From DAHUXN01 sp963729815 (GTDB lineage: Bacteria; Acidobacteriota; Terriglobia; Acidiferrales; UBA7541): a DNA stretch of 64,000 nucleotides. Below the pieces are notes generated by a model. The model ran no database searches. It was not told where the DNA came from and saw only the letters and a list, made by a program, of their open reading frames with translations. Where the stretch lies: positions 248,001 through 312,000 of the forward strand of contig CAVSPU010000002.1 of NCBI GenBank assembly GCA_963729815.1, given 5' to 3'. Shown here one piece after another: positions 18,322-27,360 of the stretch. Both the position numbers and the translations under genes were made by a program. Each line of letters begins with the position of its first letter. Positions within the stretch are counted from its first letter, which is position 1.

Positions 18322-18846
18322 ATGCTCGGAGAAGTCAAGAAAGGACCGACCCCAGTTGAACTTCGCCCTGAAGAGCGGCGGAAGCATGTGCGCTATCCAT
18401 TTACGGCGGCGGCGGAGGTCGTTGAGTTGAAAACCGACACACGAGTGTCCGCGCGCAGTTCCGATTTGGCACGCGGCGGTTGCTTTATCGATGCCATCAG
18501 TCCGTTTCCGGTCGGTACATCCGTGGCGCTACAGCTGAGTCTCGATCAGAAAACCTTTGATGCGAAGGCCCGAGTCGTTTATTCGCAAACCGGCATGGGG
18601 ATGGGCCTCGTGTTCACTGCCATCGAGTCAGATCAGCGATGGGTATTGGAGCAGTGGCTCAGCGAGCTATCCGGCGAGCCCCCAGCTAAGTTCAAAGTTA
18701 TCGAAACTGAGCACGCTCCGGCAGAAGCCGCGAGCGGCAACGACGAGCCTCGTTACGTCCTGAATGAGCTGATCATTACGTTGATGCGCAAGGGCGTCTT
18801 GACCGACAAAGAAGGAAAGGCGCTTCTGCTCAAGCTCATGACCTGA
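18322..18846 (+). CDS. PilZ-domain protein (possible c-di-GMP receptor)
   Basis: 174 residues from ATG 18322 (weak GGAAT upstream; the frame stays open to 18286). The PilZ domain occupies residues about 18-118. The RxxxR arginine motif is present (ERRKHVRYPF). The second motif, normally D/NxSxxG, reads DLARGG, with Ala in place of Ser. PilZ proteins of this type bind cyclic di-GMP, and the Ser-to-Ala change may weaken that. A C-terminal extension of about 50 residues ends in an amphipathic helix-hairpin (LNELIITLMRKGVLTDKEGKALLLKLM) that resembles a short protein-protein interaction module. The neighbours give no pathway. Confidence 0.85.
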   Translation: MLGEVKKGPTPVELRPEERRKHVRYPFTAAAEVVELKTDTRVSARSSDLARGGCFIDAISPFPVGTSVALQLSLDQKTFDAKARVVYSQTGMGMGLVFTAIESDQRWVLEQWLSELSGEPPAKFKVIETEHAPAEAASGNDEPRYVLNELIITLMRKGVLTDKEGKALLLKLMT

Positions 18847-19075
18847 ACGAGGTTCATGCTGCCTCGGAAGCGTTGATAATTCTCATCCCGCCGAAAACTC
18901 CGCCGTCTCGGAGGCCCTCCACGAATCGTCGCGAGCGTGAAAATCCGATTGCTGATGGCGCGCGCTGCCAACTTTTCCAGCGCGGCTTGCCAGGCCGATG
19001 GACCTGTGCAAAGTTGTCGCACACTGTTCATTCGCCAGAGGCGCTCCAAAGCGATAGAATTAGGAGGGCATTTTG

Positions 19076-19171
19076 ATGCGACCCGCGAAGCTGCGCGGAG
19101 CATCCATGGAATGGAGGCACGGAATCAATGGTAGCGCTTGCGCAGAGTACGGCCGTACAACAAACGATTGA
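19076..19171 (+). CDS. Candidate 31-codon leader ORF overlapping the tkt start
   Basis: ATG 19076 is preceded at 7 bases by AGGAGGG (19062-19068), the strongest ribosome-binding site in this region and better than that of tkt itself (GGAGG at 10 bases). The frame encodes 31 residues (MRPAKLRGASMEWRHGINGS and so on, ending YGRTTND) and stops at 19171, 44 bases inside tkt in another frame. It could couple ribosome loading to tkt translation or be fortuitous. A TAGAAT -10-like hexamer lies just upstream at 19055-19060. The peptide has no recognised relatives. Confidence 0.35.
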   Translation: MRPAKLRGASMEWRHGINGSACAEYGRTTND

Positions 19172-21212
19172 TCAGCTTTGCATCAATACAATCCGCACTT
19201 TATCCATGGACGCGGTGCAGCAAGCGAACTCCGGTCATCCGGGCACGCCGATGGCGCTGGCGCCGGTTGCATACACTCTGTGGCAGCGCTTTCTGCGCTT
19301 TGATCCCGATGATCCGATCTGGCCGAATCGTGACCGTTTTGTGCTGTCCAATGGCCACGCGTCGATGCTGCTTTATTCTTTGTTGCATCTTGCCGGAGTG
19401 AAGACAGTGAATCCCAAGTACGAGATCCTGGACGAGCTGTCCGTGAAACTCGAAGACATCAAGCGTTTCCGGCAACTCGACTGCAAATGTCCGGGCCATC
19501 CCGAGTATCACTTGACTTCAGGTGTCGAGGCGACCACGGGGCCGCTGGGGCAAGGCGTGGGGATGAGCGTTGGGATGGCCATCGCGAACGATTGGTTGGC
19601 GCGGTACTTCAATCGCCCGGAATTCGACGTGTTTGATTGCAACGTCTACGCGATTTGCAGCGACGGCGACATGATGGAGGGAATTAGCGGCGAGGCAGCC
19701 TCGATCGCCGGGCATCTGAAGCTCTCCAGGCTGTGCTGGATTTACGACAATAATCACATCACCATCGAAGGCCACACCGAATTGGCATTTGACGAGGATG
19801 TGGCGACGCGTTTCGTCGGCTACGGCTGGAACGTTACACGGGTCGCTGACGCCAACGACATGGAAATGTTGAGCCGCGCCTACACGACTTTCCTGAAGAC
19901 GACCGACCGGCCCACTCTGATCATCGTCGATAGTCACATCGCTTACGGTGCGCCGAACAAGCAGGACACAAGCGCGGCGCACGGCGAACCGCTGGGCGTG
20001 GAGGAGATTCGGCTGACGAAAGAGAACTACGGCTGGCCGGAGGATTCAAAGTTCCTCGTTCCCGAGGGCGTGCGCGAAAATTTCGCCGCCGGAATCGGCA
20101 AGCGCGGCAGGGAAGCGCGCAACGCCTGGATGTCTCTCTTCGGCGCATATAAAGCAAAGTATCCGGATTTGGCGGCGCAAATTTTGCAAATGCAGCACCG
20201 CGAACTTCCCGACGGCTGGGATAAGAATTTGCCGGTATTTCCAGCGGAAGCCAAGGGAATTGCCAGCCGCGATTCTTCGGCGAAAGTGCTGAACGTGCTC
20301 GCCCAAAATGTCCCGTGGCTGATCGGCGGCTCGGCGGATTTGGCGCCGTCGACGAAAACGCGGCTGACATTTGACAAGGCCGGGGATTTCGAGTCCGGAA
20401 GCTACAACGGGCGCAATTTTCATTTCGGCATCCGCGAACACGCCATGGGCGCGATTCTGAACGGACTCTCGTTGTCGAAAATTCGTCCCTACGGTTCGAC
20501 GTTCCTGATTTTCAGCGATTACATGCGTGAGCCCATCCGCCTGAGCGCCCTGATGGATGTTCCCGTGATTTACATTTTCACGCACGATTCCATCGGCGTC
20601 GGCGAGGACGGGCCAACTCATCAGCCCATCGAGCAACTGGTTTCGCTGCGCGCGATTCCGGGATTGATCACGCTGCGTCCCGCCGACGCGAATGAAGCGA
20701 CCGAAGCATGGAAAGTGATTTTGCAGCTTGACCACGAGCCGGTGGCGTTGGTGCTCAGCCGGCAAGCGCTTCCCACGCTCGACCGCACGAAATACGCATC
20801 CGCGGCCGGCGTGGCCAAGGGCGCTTATATCTTGGCGGATGCGGAGGGAGGCAAGCCGGAAATCCTGTTGCTCGCGACGGGCAGCGAAGTGTCGTTGGCC
20901 GTCGAGGCGTATGAGCGGTTGAAGACCGACGGCATTCGCGCGCGCGTCGTCAGCATGCCTTCGTGGGAAATTTTCGATCACCAGCCGCAGGAGTATCGTG
21001 ACACCGTGATTCCTCCCGACGTCAAAGCTCGCATTTCGATTGAACAGGCTTCGACTATGGGCTGGCGACGGTATGTAGGCCTCGAAGGGCGCATGATCGG
21101 TATGCACACGTTTGGCGCGTCGGCGCCGCTGAAGGATCTGCAAAAGAAATTCGGCTTCGTGCCGGAGCACGTTGTCGCGACGGCTAAGGAGCTTCTCGGG
21201 AAAGCGAGGTAA
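19128..21212 (+). CDS. tkt: Transketolase
   Basis: 694 residues. It transfers two-carbon ketol units between sugar phosphates (non-oxidative pentose phosphate pathway), using thiamine diphosphate. The start region carries the family pattern MDAVQQANSGHPGTPMALAP. The ThDP-binding stretch GDGDMMEGISGEAASIAGHLKLSRLCWIYDNN has the SDGD(x)8E(x)nN layout. The pyrimidine-domain motif FGIREHAMGAILNG contains the catalytic Glu, and the C-terminal domain is complete. Only ATG 19128 is available in frame after a stop at 19074. It is the first gene of a six-gene sugar-phosphate cluster, and rpiB follows after 3 bases. It may be translationally affected by the small ORF at 19076-19171. Confidence 0.97.
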   Translation: MVALAQSTAVQQTIDQLCINTIRTLSMDAVQQANSGHPGTPMALAPVAYTLWQRFLRFDPDDPIWPNRDRFVLSNGHASMLLYSLLHLAGVKTVNPKYEILDELSVKLEDIKRFRQLDCKCPGHPEYHLTSGVEATTGPLGQGVGMSVGMAIANDWLARYFNRPEFDVFDCNVYAICSDGDMMEGISGEAASIAGHLKLSRLCWIYDNNHITIEGHTELAFDEDVATRFVGYGWNVTRVADANDMEMLSRAYTTFLKTTDRPTLIIVDSHIAYGAPNKQDTSAAHGEPLGVEEIRLTKENYGWPEDSKFLVPEGVRENFAAGIGKRGREARNAWMSLFGAYKAKYPDLAAQILQMQHRELPDGWDKNLPVFPAEAKGIASRDSSAKVLNVLAQNVPWLIGGSADLAPSTKTRLTFDKAGDFESGSYNGRNFHFGIREHAMGAILNGLSLSKIRPYGSTFLIFSDYMREPIRLSALMDVPVIYIFTHDSIGVGEDGPTHQPIEQLVSLRAIPGLITLRPADANEATEAWKVILQLDHEPVALVLSRQALPTLDRTKYASAAGVAKGAYILADAEGGKPEILLLATGSEVSLAVEAYERLKTDGIRARVVSMPSWEIFDHQPQEYRDTVIPPDVKARISIEQASTMGWRRYVGLEGRMIGMHTFGASAPLKDLQKKFGFVPEHVVATAKELLGKAR

Positions 21213-21215
21213 GTC

Positions 21216-21704
21216 GTGCGAATCGGAGTTGGCGCGGATCATGCGGGGTATCTGCTGAAAGACCAGATTGCAGCTTTCTTGCGCGAGGCGAAACACGAGG
21301 TCGTCGACTTCGGCACAAACGGACCGGCGCCGGTCGATTATCCCGATTTCGCGCAGGCCGTCGGCGAAGCGGTGATCTCTGGGCGCGTCGAGCGCGGAAT
21401 CGTGATTTGCGGAAGCGGCGTTGGCGCCTGCATCGCCGCGAATAAAATTCCGGGCATTCGCGCTTCGATGTGCCACGACTCGTATTCGGCGCATCAGGGC
21501 GTCGAACACGACGACATGAACGTGCTCGTTCTTGGGGCGCGTGTGATTGGTTCGATGTTGGCGCAGGAGTTGGTCGCGGATTTTCTCGGAGCGAATTACA
21601 AGGGCCACCAGAAAGGCCAGGAACGCCTGCAACGCAGGGTTGATAAGATAGAAGCCATCGAGAAACGATATAGTTTGCCGGCAGCGAAAGCTGGGAAGGA
21701 GTAG
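21216..21704 (+). CDS. rpiB: Ribose-5-phosphate isomerase B
   Basis: 162 residues, the usual RpiB/LacAB length plus a short basic C-terminal tail. It interconverts ribulose 5-phosphate and ribose 5-phosphate. The N-terminus IGVGADHAGYLLK carries the conserved DHAG. The catalytic Cys region reads IVICGSGVGACIAANK, followed by IRASMCHDSYSAHQGVEHDDMNVLVLG with the conserved His and the substrate-binding region. The start is GTG 21216, just after the tkt stop, with GAGGT from the tkt end serving as ribosome site. It sits between tkt and tal-pgi, 5 bases before the latter, in one operon. Confidence 0.96.
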   Translation: MRIGVGADHAGYLLKDQIAAFLREAKHEVVDFGTNGPAPVDYPDFAQAVGEAVISGRVERGIVICGSGVGACIAANKIPGIRASMCHDSYSAHQGVEHDDMNVLVLGARVIGSMLAQELVADFLGANYKGHQKGQERLQRRVDKIEAIEKRYSLPAAKAGKE

Positions 21705-21709
21705 GGATT

Positions 21710-24607
21710 ATGTCCACGCAAGCAGTAGGGAATCAGGAAGCGGTGAAAACGGAAAATCCGCTAAAGACTCTCACGAAATTCGGCCAGTCTGTGTGGCTCG
21801 ACTATATCCGGCGAAGCCTTTTGACCAGCGGCGAGCTCCGCCGCTTGATTGATAAAGATGGGCTGCGGGGCATGACCTCTAACCCTTCGATTTTCGAAAA
21901 GGCCATCACCGGCAGCACGGACTATGCCGATTTCTTGAAATCGCTCGATTCCCGGCCGGAGCTCGACGCCAAGGCGCGATACGAGATGCTTGCGATACGC
22001 GACATTCAGGACGCTGCGGATATTTTGCGTCCGGTATACGACATGACGAAGCGCGGCGATGGCTATGTCAGCCTGGAAGTTTCGCCACTCCTCGCGAATG
22101 ACACGCAGGGGACCATCGACGAAGCGCGGCGGCTTTGGAAAACAGTACACCGCGAAAACGTGATGATCAAAGTCCCGGCCACGCCGGAGGGAACTCCCGC
22201 GATCCAACAGCTCTTGAGCGAGGGCATCAACATCAATATCACGCTGCTTTTCGCGCAGGAAGCGTACGGGAAAGTCGCGCAGGCGTATATCGCGGCGCTC
22301 GAAACGTACGCCAAAAATGGCGGCGATTTGAGCAGGATGGGCAGCGTGGCCAGCTTCTTCGTGAGCCGCATCGACACACTGGTCGACAAGCAATTGGGTG
22401 AGCGTCTGAAACAAACCACCGACTCGGCCCAGCGCGCGCAGTTGCAAAGCCTGCTCGGCAAAGTAGCCATCGCGAATGCGAAAATGGCCTACGAGATGTA
22501 CGGACGAATTTTCAGCGGTCCCCGGTGGGACGCTCTGGCGGCCAAGGGCGCGCACGTCCAACGCCTGCTTTGGGCCAGCACCAGCACGAAAAATCCTGCG
22601 TATCGCGACGTGATGTACGTTGAGGAACTAATTGGAAAGGATACGGTCAATACGATCCCGCCGGCGACGCTCGATGCGTTCCGCGATCATGGCCGCGTGC
22701 GCTTGAGCTTGACGGAGGACGTCGGCGCGGCGCGCGCGACGATGCAGACGCTGGCGAACGTTGGCATCTCCATGAAACAAGTGACGGATCAGCTCGTCGA
22801 CGAAGGTGTGCAGTTGTTCGCGGACGCTTTTGGCAAGCTGATTGCCGCCGTCGAAGCGACGATAAACAAGCCCGCGACGCCACGAACAGCCATGCAGACG
22901 TACACGCTCCCGCAGCCGCTCGATCTTGCCGTGAAGAATACGATCGAAGAATGGGCGAAGAGTGGAAAGATTCGCAGGCTCTGGACGGGCGACGCCTCAC
23001 TCTGGACAAACACCGACGAAGCCAAGTGGCTTGGCTGGCTCGGCATTACCGACGATCAAATGCAACATGCCGGCCAGCTCGCGGGACTCTCAGAAGAGGT
23101 GAAGAAAGAAAATATTCCGTCCGCCCTGTTGCTGGGCATGGGCGGATCGAGCCTCTGTCCCGAGGTTCTGAGCAAGACGTTCGGCAGATCCGCGGGCTTT
23201 CCGGAGTTCCGCATCCTGGATTCGACCGACCCGGCGCAAATCAAGTCCATCGAATCGAAAATCGATGTGAAGCGAAGTATCTTCATCGTGTCGAGCAAAT
23301 CGGGGAGTACGCTCGAGCCGAACATTTTCAAGCAGTATTTTTTCGAGAAGGCGAAACAAGCCTCGGGCGCGCAGCAGGCGGGAAAGCAATTCATCGCCAT
23401 CACGGATCCGGGCTCGAAAATGGAAGGCGTGGCCGAACGGGATAAGTTCCGCCGCATTTTTTACGGTGTCCCGAGCATCGGAGGCCGCTATTCGGCCCTT
23501 TCGGATTTTGGCCTCGTTCCCGGCGCAATCATGGGCATTGATATCAAGAAATTCCTCGATCGCACCGAAGAGATGGCGCATGCATGCGCGCCCTCCGTCC
23601 CGTTGAATGAAAATCCGGGCGCGGTGCTCGGCATCATCCTCGGTGTGATGGCGAAAAACGGGCGCGACAAAGTTACGTTGATCACTTCGCCGGCAATCGG
23701 TGACTTGGGCGCGTGGCTCGAGCAATTGCTGGCCGAATCGACGGGAAAGCAAGGAAAAGGGCTGATCCCCGTGGATCGCGAACAAATCGGCGCGCCGGAA
23801 GTCTACGGCAACGACCGCATTTTTGCGTACGTGCGCCTCGACTCAGCACCCGACGCCGGTCAGGACGCGAAAGTGGCCGCGCTCGAAAAGGCAGGCCAGC
23901 CGGTCGTGCACATGTCGCTGCGCGATCCGTATGATTTGGGTCAATCCTTCTTCCGCTGGGAAATCGCGACGGCCGTGGCCGGCGCGATCATCGGCATCAA
24001 CCCCTTCGACCAGCCGGACGTGGAAGCCAGCAAAATTGCCTCGCGGAATTTGACGGATCAATATGAAAAGTCCGGCTCTCTTCCGGCCGAACAGCCTTTT
24101 TTCGAGGCAAACGGAATCAAACTCTTTGCCGACGAGAAAAATGTGGCGGCGTTGAATCAGGCCATTGGCGGAAGCAAGTCGCTGGTGTCCTACTTGCGCG
24201 CGCATCTGGGACGATTGAAAGCCGGGGATTATTTTGCGACGCTCGCGTACATCGAGATGAACGATGAAAATGAAGCGAGCTTGCAAACGATTCGCCACGC
24301 CGTGCGCGACAAGAAACGTGTCGCGACGTGCCTGGGATTCGGCCCGAGATTCCAGCACTCGACGGGCCAGGCGTATAAGGGCGGGCCGAACACGGGCGTT
24401 TTCGTGCAAGTCACTTGCGATGACGCCGTCGACCTTCCTGTGCCGGGGCAGATGTATACGTTCGGCATCGTGAAAGCGGCGCAGGCGCGCGGCGATTTTG
24501 CCGTGCTCGCCGAAAGAAACCGCCGCATATTGCGAATTCATTTGGGCAAGGACGTTCGCGCGGGTCTTGCTGCAATCGGCGCAGCCGTGCGAGAAGCTCT
24601 GGCCTGA
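21710..24607 (+). CDS. tal-pgi: Bifunctional transaldolase / glucose-6-phosphate isomerase fusion
   Basis: 965 residues, equal to a transaldolase (about residues 1-385) joined to a glucose-6-phosphate isomerase (about 400-965). The transaldolase half has GLRGMTSNPSIFEKAI, the Schiff-base lysine in VMIKVPATPEG, and INITLLFAQEAY. The isomerase half is a SIS-type PGI with LLGMGGSSLCPEV, the phosphate loop SSKSGSTLEPN, GRYSALSDFGLVP and, near the end, HSTGQAYKGGPNTGVFVQVT. It links the non-oxidative pentose phosphate branch to glucose 6-phosphate. ATG 21710 has AAGGAGTAGGG upstream. The fusion is known from several bacterial phyla and is unbroken here. It lies in the operon after rpiB. A 125-base gap with its own -10-like element precedes gnd. 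Confidence 0.96.
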   Translation: MSTQAVGNQEAVKTENPLKTLTKFGQSVWLDYIRRSLLTSGELRRLIDKDGLRGMTSNPSIFEKAITGSTDYADFLKSLDSRPELDAKARYEMLAIRDIQDAADILRPVYDMTKRGDGYVSLEVSPLLANDTQGTIDEARRLWKTVHRENVMIKVPATPEGTPAIQQLLSEGININITLLFAQEAYGKVAQAYIAALETYAKNGGDLSRMGSVASFFVSRIDTLVDKQLGERLKQTTDSAQRAQLQSLLGKVAIANAKMAYEMYGRIFSGPRWDALAAKGAHVQRLLWASTSTKNPAYRDVMYVEELIGKDTVNTIPPATLDAFRDHGRVRLSLTEDVGAARATMQTLANVGISMKQVTDQLVDEGVQLFADAFGKLIAAVEATINKPATPRTAMQTYTLPQPLDLAVKNTIEEWAKSGKIRRLWTGDASLWTNTDEAKWLGWLGITDDQMQHAGQLAGLSEEVKKENIPSALLLGMGGSSLCPEVLSKTFGRSAGFPEFRILDSTDPAQIKSIESKIDVKRSIFIVSSKSGSTLEPNIFKQYFFEKAKQASGAQQAGKQFIAITDPGSKMEGVAERDKFRRIFYGVPSIGGRYSALSDFGLVPGAIMGIDIKKFLDRTEEMAHACAPSVPLNENPGAVLGIILGVMAKNGRDKVTLITSPAIGDLGAWLEQLLAESTGKQGKGLIPVDREQIGAPEVYGNDRIFAYVRLDSAPDAGQDAKVAALEKAGQPVVHMSLRDPYDLGQSFFRWEIATAVAGAIIGINPFDQPDVEASKIASRNLTDQYEKSGSLPAEQPFFEANGIKLFADEKNVAALNQAIGGSKSLVSYLRAHLGRLKAGDYFATLAYIEMNDENEASLQTIRHAVRDKKRVATCLGFGPRFQHSTGQAYKGGPNTGVFVQVTCDDAVDLPVPGQMYTFGIVKAAQARGDFAVLAERNRRILRIHLGKDVRAGLAAIGAAVREALA

Positions 24608-24692
24608 AAAGCTCTCGCTTGATTTAAGATATTGCCTGGATCGCTGGGCGTGCACCGCGAGTTCGCAAGGCGCTTGGCGCAACCGAGACATT

Positions 24693-24698
24693 TATAAT
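24693..24698 (+). promoter_or_regulatory. Candidate -10 element upstream of gnd
   Basis: A perfect TATAAT hexamer lies 34 bases before the gnd start. No good -35 sits at 16-18 bases, so an internal promoter is possible but unproven. A start near 24705 would leave a short leader carrying the AAGGAG ribosome site. Confidence 0.35.
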
Positions 24699-24732
24699 CA
24701 TGGCGGCTTCTAAATCCTGAAGGAGTCATCCG

Positions 24733-25755
24733 ATGCAGATCGGCATGGTTGGCTTGGGGCGAATGGGCGCAAATATGGTGCGGCGGCTCATGCGCGCCGG
24801 ACACGAATGCGTTGTCTTCGACATGAGTCCGGACAGCATAAAGCAATTGGCCGGTGAAGGTGCGGCGGGTTCCACTTCGCTCGATGATTTCGTCAAGAAG
24901 CTGAAGACGCCGCGCGCGATCTGGCTGATGGTTCCCGCTGGCGTTGTGGACAGCACACTGAGCCAATTGAGTCCACGGCTTGAGCGCGGCGACATTGTGA
25001 TCGACGGCGGCAATTCGTATTACATCGACGACATTCGGCGCGCGAAGGAACTCGATCCAAAGGGTGTCCAGTATGTGGATGTTGGCACCAGCGGCGGCGT
25101 CTGGGGGCTGGAGCGCGGATATTGCATGATGATCGGCGGCCCGAGCGACGTGGTCAAGCATCTCGATCCCATATTCAAGACGCTCGCGCCGGGGCGCGGA
25201 GATTTGCCGCGCACGCAGGGGCGCGAAAAATCGTCCGCCGGCACTGCGGAAGAAGGTTATTTGTATTGTGGCCTGTCGGGCGCGGGGCATTTTGTCAAGA
25301 TGGTGCACAACGGCATCGAATACGGCTTGATGGCGGCCTACGCGGAAGGTTTGAACATCTTGAAGCACGCGAACGTCGGAAAGAAAACAGCCGCGGCGGA
25401 CGCCGAAACCACTCCGCTGCGAAATCCCGATCACTATCAGTATGATTTCAATCTCGCCGATATCGCGGAAGTGTGGCGGCGCGGGAGCGTGGTTGCGTCA
25501 TGGCTTCTGGACTTGACGGCGATTGCGCTTTTCGAGCAACCGGATTTGGCGAAATTCTCCGGGCGCGTTTCGGATTCCGGCGAAGGTCGCTGGACGATTT
25601 TGGCGGCGGTCGATGAAGGATCCCCGGCGCCGGTGTTGAGTGCCGCGCTTTACGAGCGATTCTCTTCGCGCGGCGAAGACGAATTCGCGGCCAAACTATT
25701 GTCCGCGATGCGCTACCAGTTTGGCGGGCACGTGGAGCGCGCGGCGGGCAAGTAG
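24733..25755 (+). CDS. gnd: 6-phosphogluconate dehydrogenase, short (GndA/YqeC-like) form
   Basis: 340 residues, the length of the short tetrameric form rather than the 470-residue form. It oxidatively decarboxylates 6-phosphogluconate to ribulose 5-phosphate. The dinucleotide-binding start MVGLGRMGANMVRRL is followed by FDMSP. Substrate motifs follow: DGGNSYYIDD, SGGVWGLERGYCMMIGG and the catalytic lysine region GAGHFVKMVHNGIEYG. An acidic residue after the second beta strand (VVFDMS) hints at NAD rather than NADP preference; this is inference. ATG 24733 has AAGGAG at good spacing. It is followed 39 bases later by zwf. Confidence 0.95.
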   Translation: MQIGMVGLGRMGANMVRRLMRAGHECVVFDMSPDSIKQLAGEGAAGSTSLDDFVKKLKTPRAIWLMVPAGVVDSTLSQLSPRLERGDIVIDGGNSYYIDDIRRAKELDPKGVQYVDVGTSGGVWGLERGYCMMIGGPSDVVKHLDPIFKTLAPGRGDLPRTQGREKSSAGTAEEGYLYCGLSGAGHFVKMVHNGIEYGLMAAYAEGLNILKHANVGKKTAAADAETTPLRNPDHYQYDFNLADIAEVWRRGSVVASWLLDLTAIALFEQPDLAKFSGRVSDSGEGRWTILAAVDEGSPAPVLSAALYERFSSRGEDEFAAKLLSAMRYQFGGHVERAAGK

Positions 25756-25794
25756 CATCCTTGGAAGGGAAGGTCTTTCGGACGGAAACTTACG

Positions 25795-27360
25795 ATGGCG
25801 AGGCAAGTCGGCATGAATGAGATGACAGAGATCGCTCCACAGAGGGCACACGCAAACGAGGCGGGCCACGCGGCCGGGCCGTGCGTGATGGTCATTTTTG
25901 GCGTAGGCGGCGATCTGACCAAAAGGAAGCTTTTTCCCGCTCTTTACAACCTGGCGAAGGATGAACTGCTGCCGAAAGATTTTGCCGTCGTCGGCGTTGG
26001 GCGCCAGGAAACATCCACGCCGGATTTTCAAAAGAAAATCGCCCAGGAGTTGACGGAATTCGCCACCAGCGACGTCGAGCCGACCCTCGTAAATTGGCTG
26101 ACCGAACGCCTGTACTACTGCGTTGGCAGCTTCCAGGAGCCGGACGCGTATAAGAAACTCGGCGAATTGCTGCAGCAGATCGACCAGAAGCACTCCACGG
26201 GCGGCAATTATTTCTACTATCTCGCCACAGCTCCCGAATACTTCGGCGAAATCACGCGCCAACTCGGCGCTGCTGGCCTGACGCAGCAGGCGGATAACCG
26301 CTGGCGCCGCGTGATTTACGAGAAGCCCTTTGGCGACGGCCTCGCTTCCGCGCGGGCGCTCAATCATGAGATCGAAGGAGTGCTCGCGGAGAATCAGATT
26401 TACCGCATCGATCATTATCTCGGCAAAGAGACCGTGCAGAACATTTTGGCGTTTCGATTCGGCAACGGGATTTTCGAGCCCGTGTGGAACAGGCGCTACA
26501 TCGATCACGTGCAAATCACCGTGGCGGAGACCGTCGGCGTCGAAACTCGTGGCGGCTATTACGATCAATCCGGTGCGCTGCGCGATATGGTGCCCAATCA
26601 CATTTTTCAGCTCATCAGTTTGGTGACCATGGAGCCTCCTGTTTCGTTTGACGCCGACGCCGTCCGCGACGAGCAGACGAAAGTGCTGCGCGCCATGCAG
26701 CCCTTGAGCGAGCAGGACGTGCTCATGCGCACCGTGCGCGGGCAATATGGCGAGGGCAGCGACGGCAACTCGCGCCTGGCTGCCTACCGCTCGGAACCGC
26801 GCGTGAACCCGAAATCGGCCACGGAGACTTTTGTCGCCTTGAAACTGCTGATCGACAACTGGCGATGGGCTGGCGTTCCATTCTATCTGCGTACGGGGAA
26901 GCGGCTGAAAATTCGATCGAGCGAAATTGTCATTCAATTCAAGAGCGTGCCCTTCCAGTTGTTTCGCAAGACGGCTGTCGAGCGCCTCGCGCCCAACCAG
27001 TTCATCGTTCACATTCAGCCGCAGGAAGGAATCTCTCTGCAGTTTGGAGCCAAGATTCCCGGGCCGATCGTGAAGCTCGGCACCGTGAACATGGATTTTC
27101 GCTACGCCAATTATTTTGGTTCAAAGCCGAGCACCGGCTACGAGCGGCTGCTCTACGAGTGCATGATCGGCGACGCCACGCTTTTCCAGCGCGCGGATAT
27201 GGTCGAGGCGAGCTGGAGCGTCGTGCAGCCCATCTTGGACGTTTGGCAGGCGCTGCCGCCGCGAAATTTCCCGAATTATCCTGCGTGCTCCTGGGGGCCC
27301 TGGGAAGCAAACGATCTTCTCGAGCGTGACGGCCGTCAGTGGAGGGAACCCGGCCAATGA
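25795..27360 (+). CDS. zwf: Glucose-6-phosphate 1-dehydrogenase
   Basis: 521 residues. It makes 6-phosphogluconolactone from glucose 6-phosphate and is the entry to the oxidative pentose phosphate pathway. The nucleotide-binding motif is VIFGVGGDLTKRKLFPAL, where most homologues have GASGDL. The active-site motif RIDHYLGKETVQNI is intact, and EKPFGDGLASA follows the family pattern. ATG 25795 gives an N-terminal tail of about 30 residues before the Rossmann strand. ATG 25813 (MNEMTEI) is an equally possible start; neither has a strong ribosome site. The stop overlaps the glk start (ATGA). Confidence 0.95.
   Translation: MARQVGMNEMTEIAPQRAHANEAGHAAGPCVMVIFGVGGDLTKRKLFPALYNLAKDELLPKDFAVVGVGRQETSTPDFQKKIAQELTEFATSDVEPTLVNWLTERLYYCVGSFQEPDAYKKLGELLQQIDQKHSTGGNYFYYLATAPEYFGEITRQLGAAGLTQQADNRWRRVIYEKPFGDGLASARALNHEIEGVLAENQIYRIDHYLGKETVQNILAFRFGNGIFEPVWNRRYIDHVQITVAETVGVETRGGYYDQSGALRDMVPNHIFQLISLVTMEPPVSFDADAVRDEQTKVLRAMQPLSEQDVLMRTVRGQYGEGSDGNSRLAAYRSEPRVNPKSATETFVALKLLIDNWRWAGVPFYLRTGKRLKIRSSEIVIQFKSVPFQLFRKTAVERLAPNQFIVHIQPQEGISLQFGAKIPGPIVKLGTVNMDFRYANYFGSKPSTGYERLLYECMIGDATLFQRADMVEASWSVVQPILDVWQALPPRNFPNYPACSWGPWEANDLLERDGRQWREPGQ

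Noticed and set aside
20046..21632. A 528-residue minus-strand ORF antisense to tkt and rpiB
   Set aside because: Same cause: a shadow of clearly recognisable genes on the plus strand.
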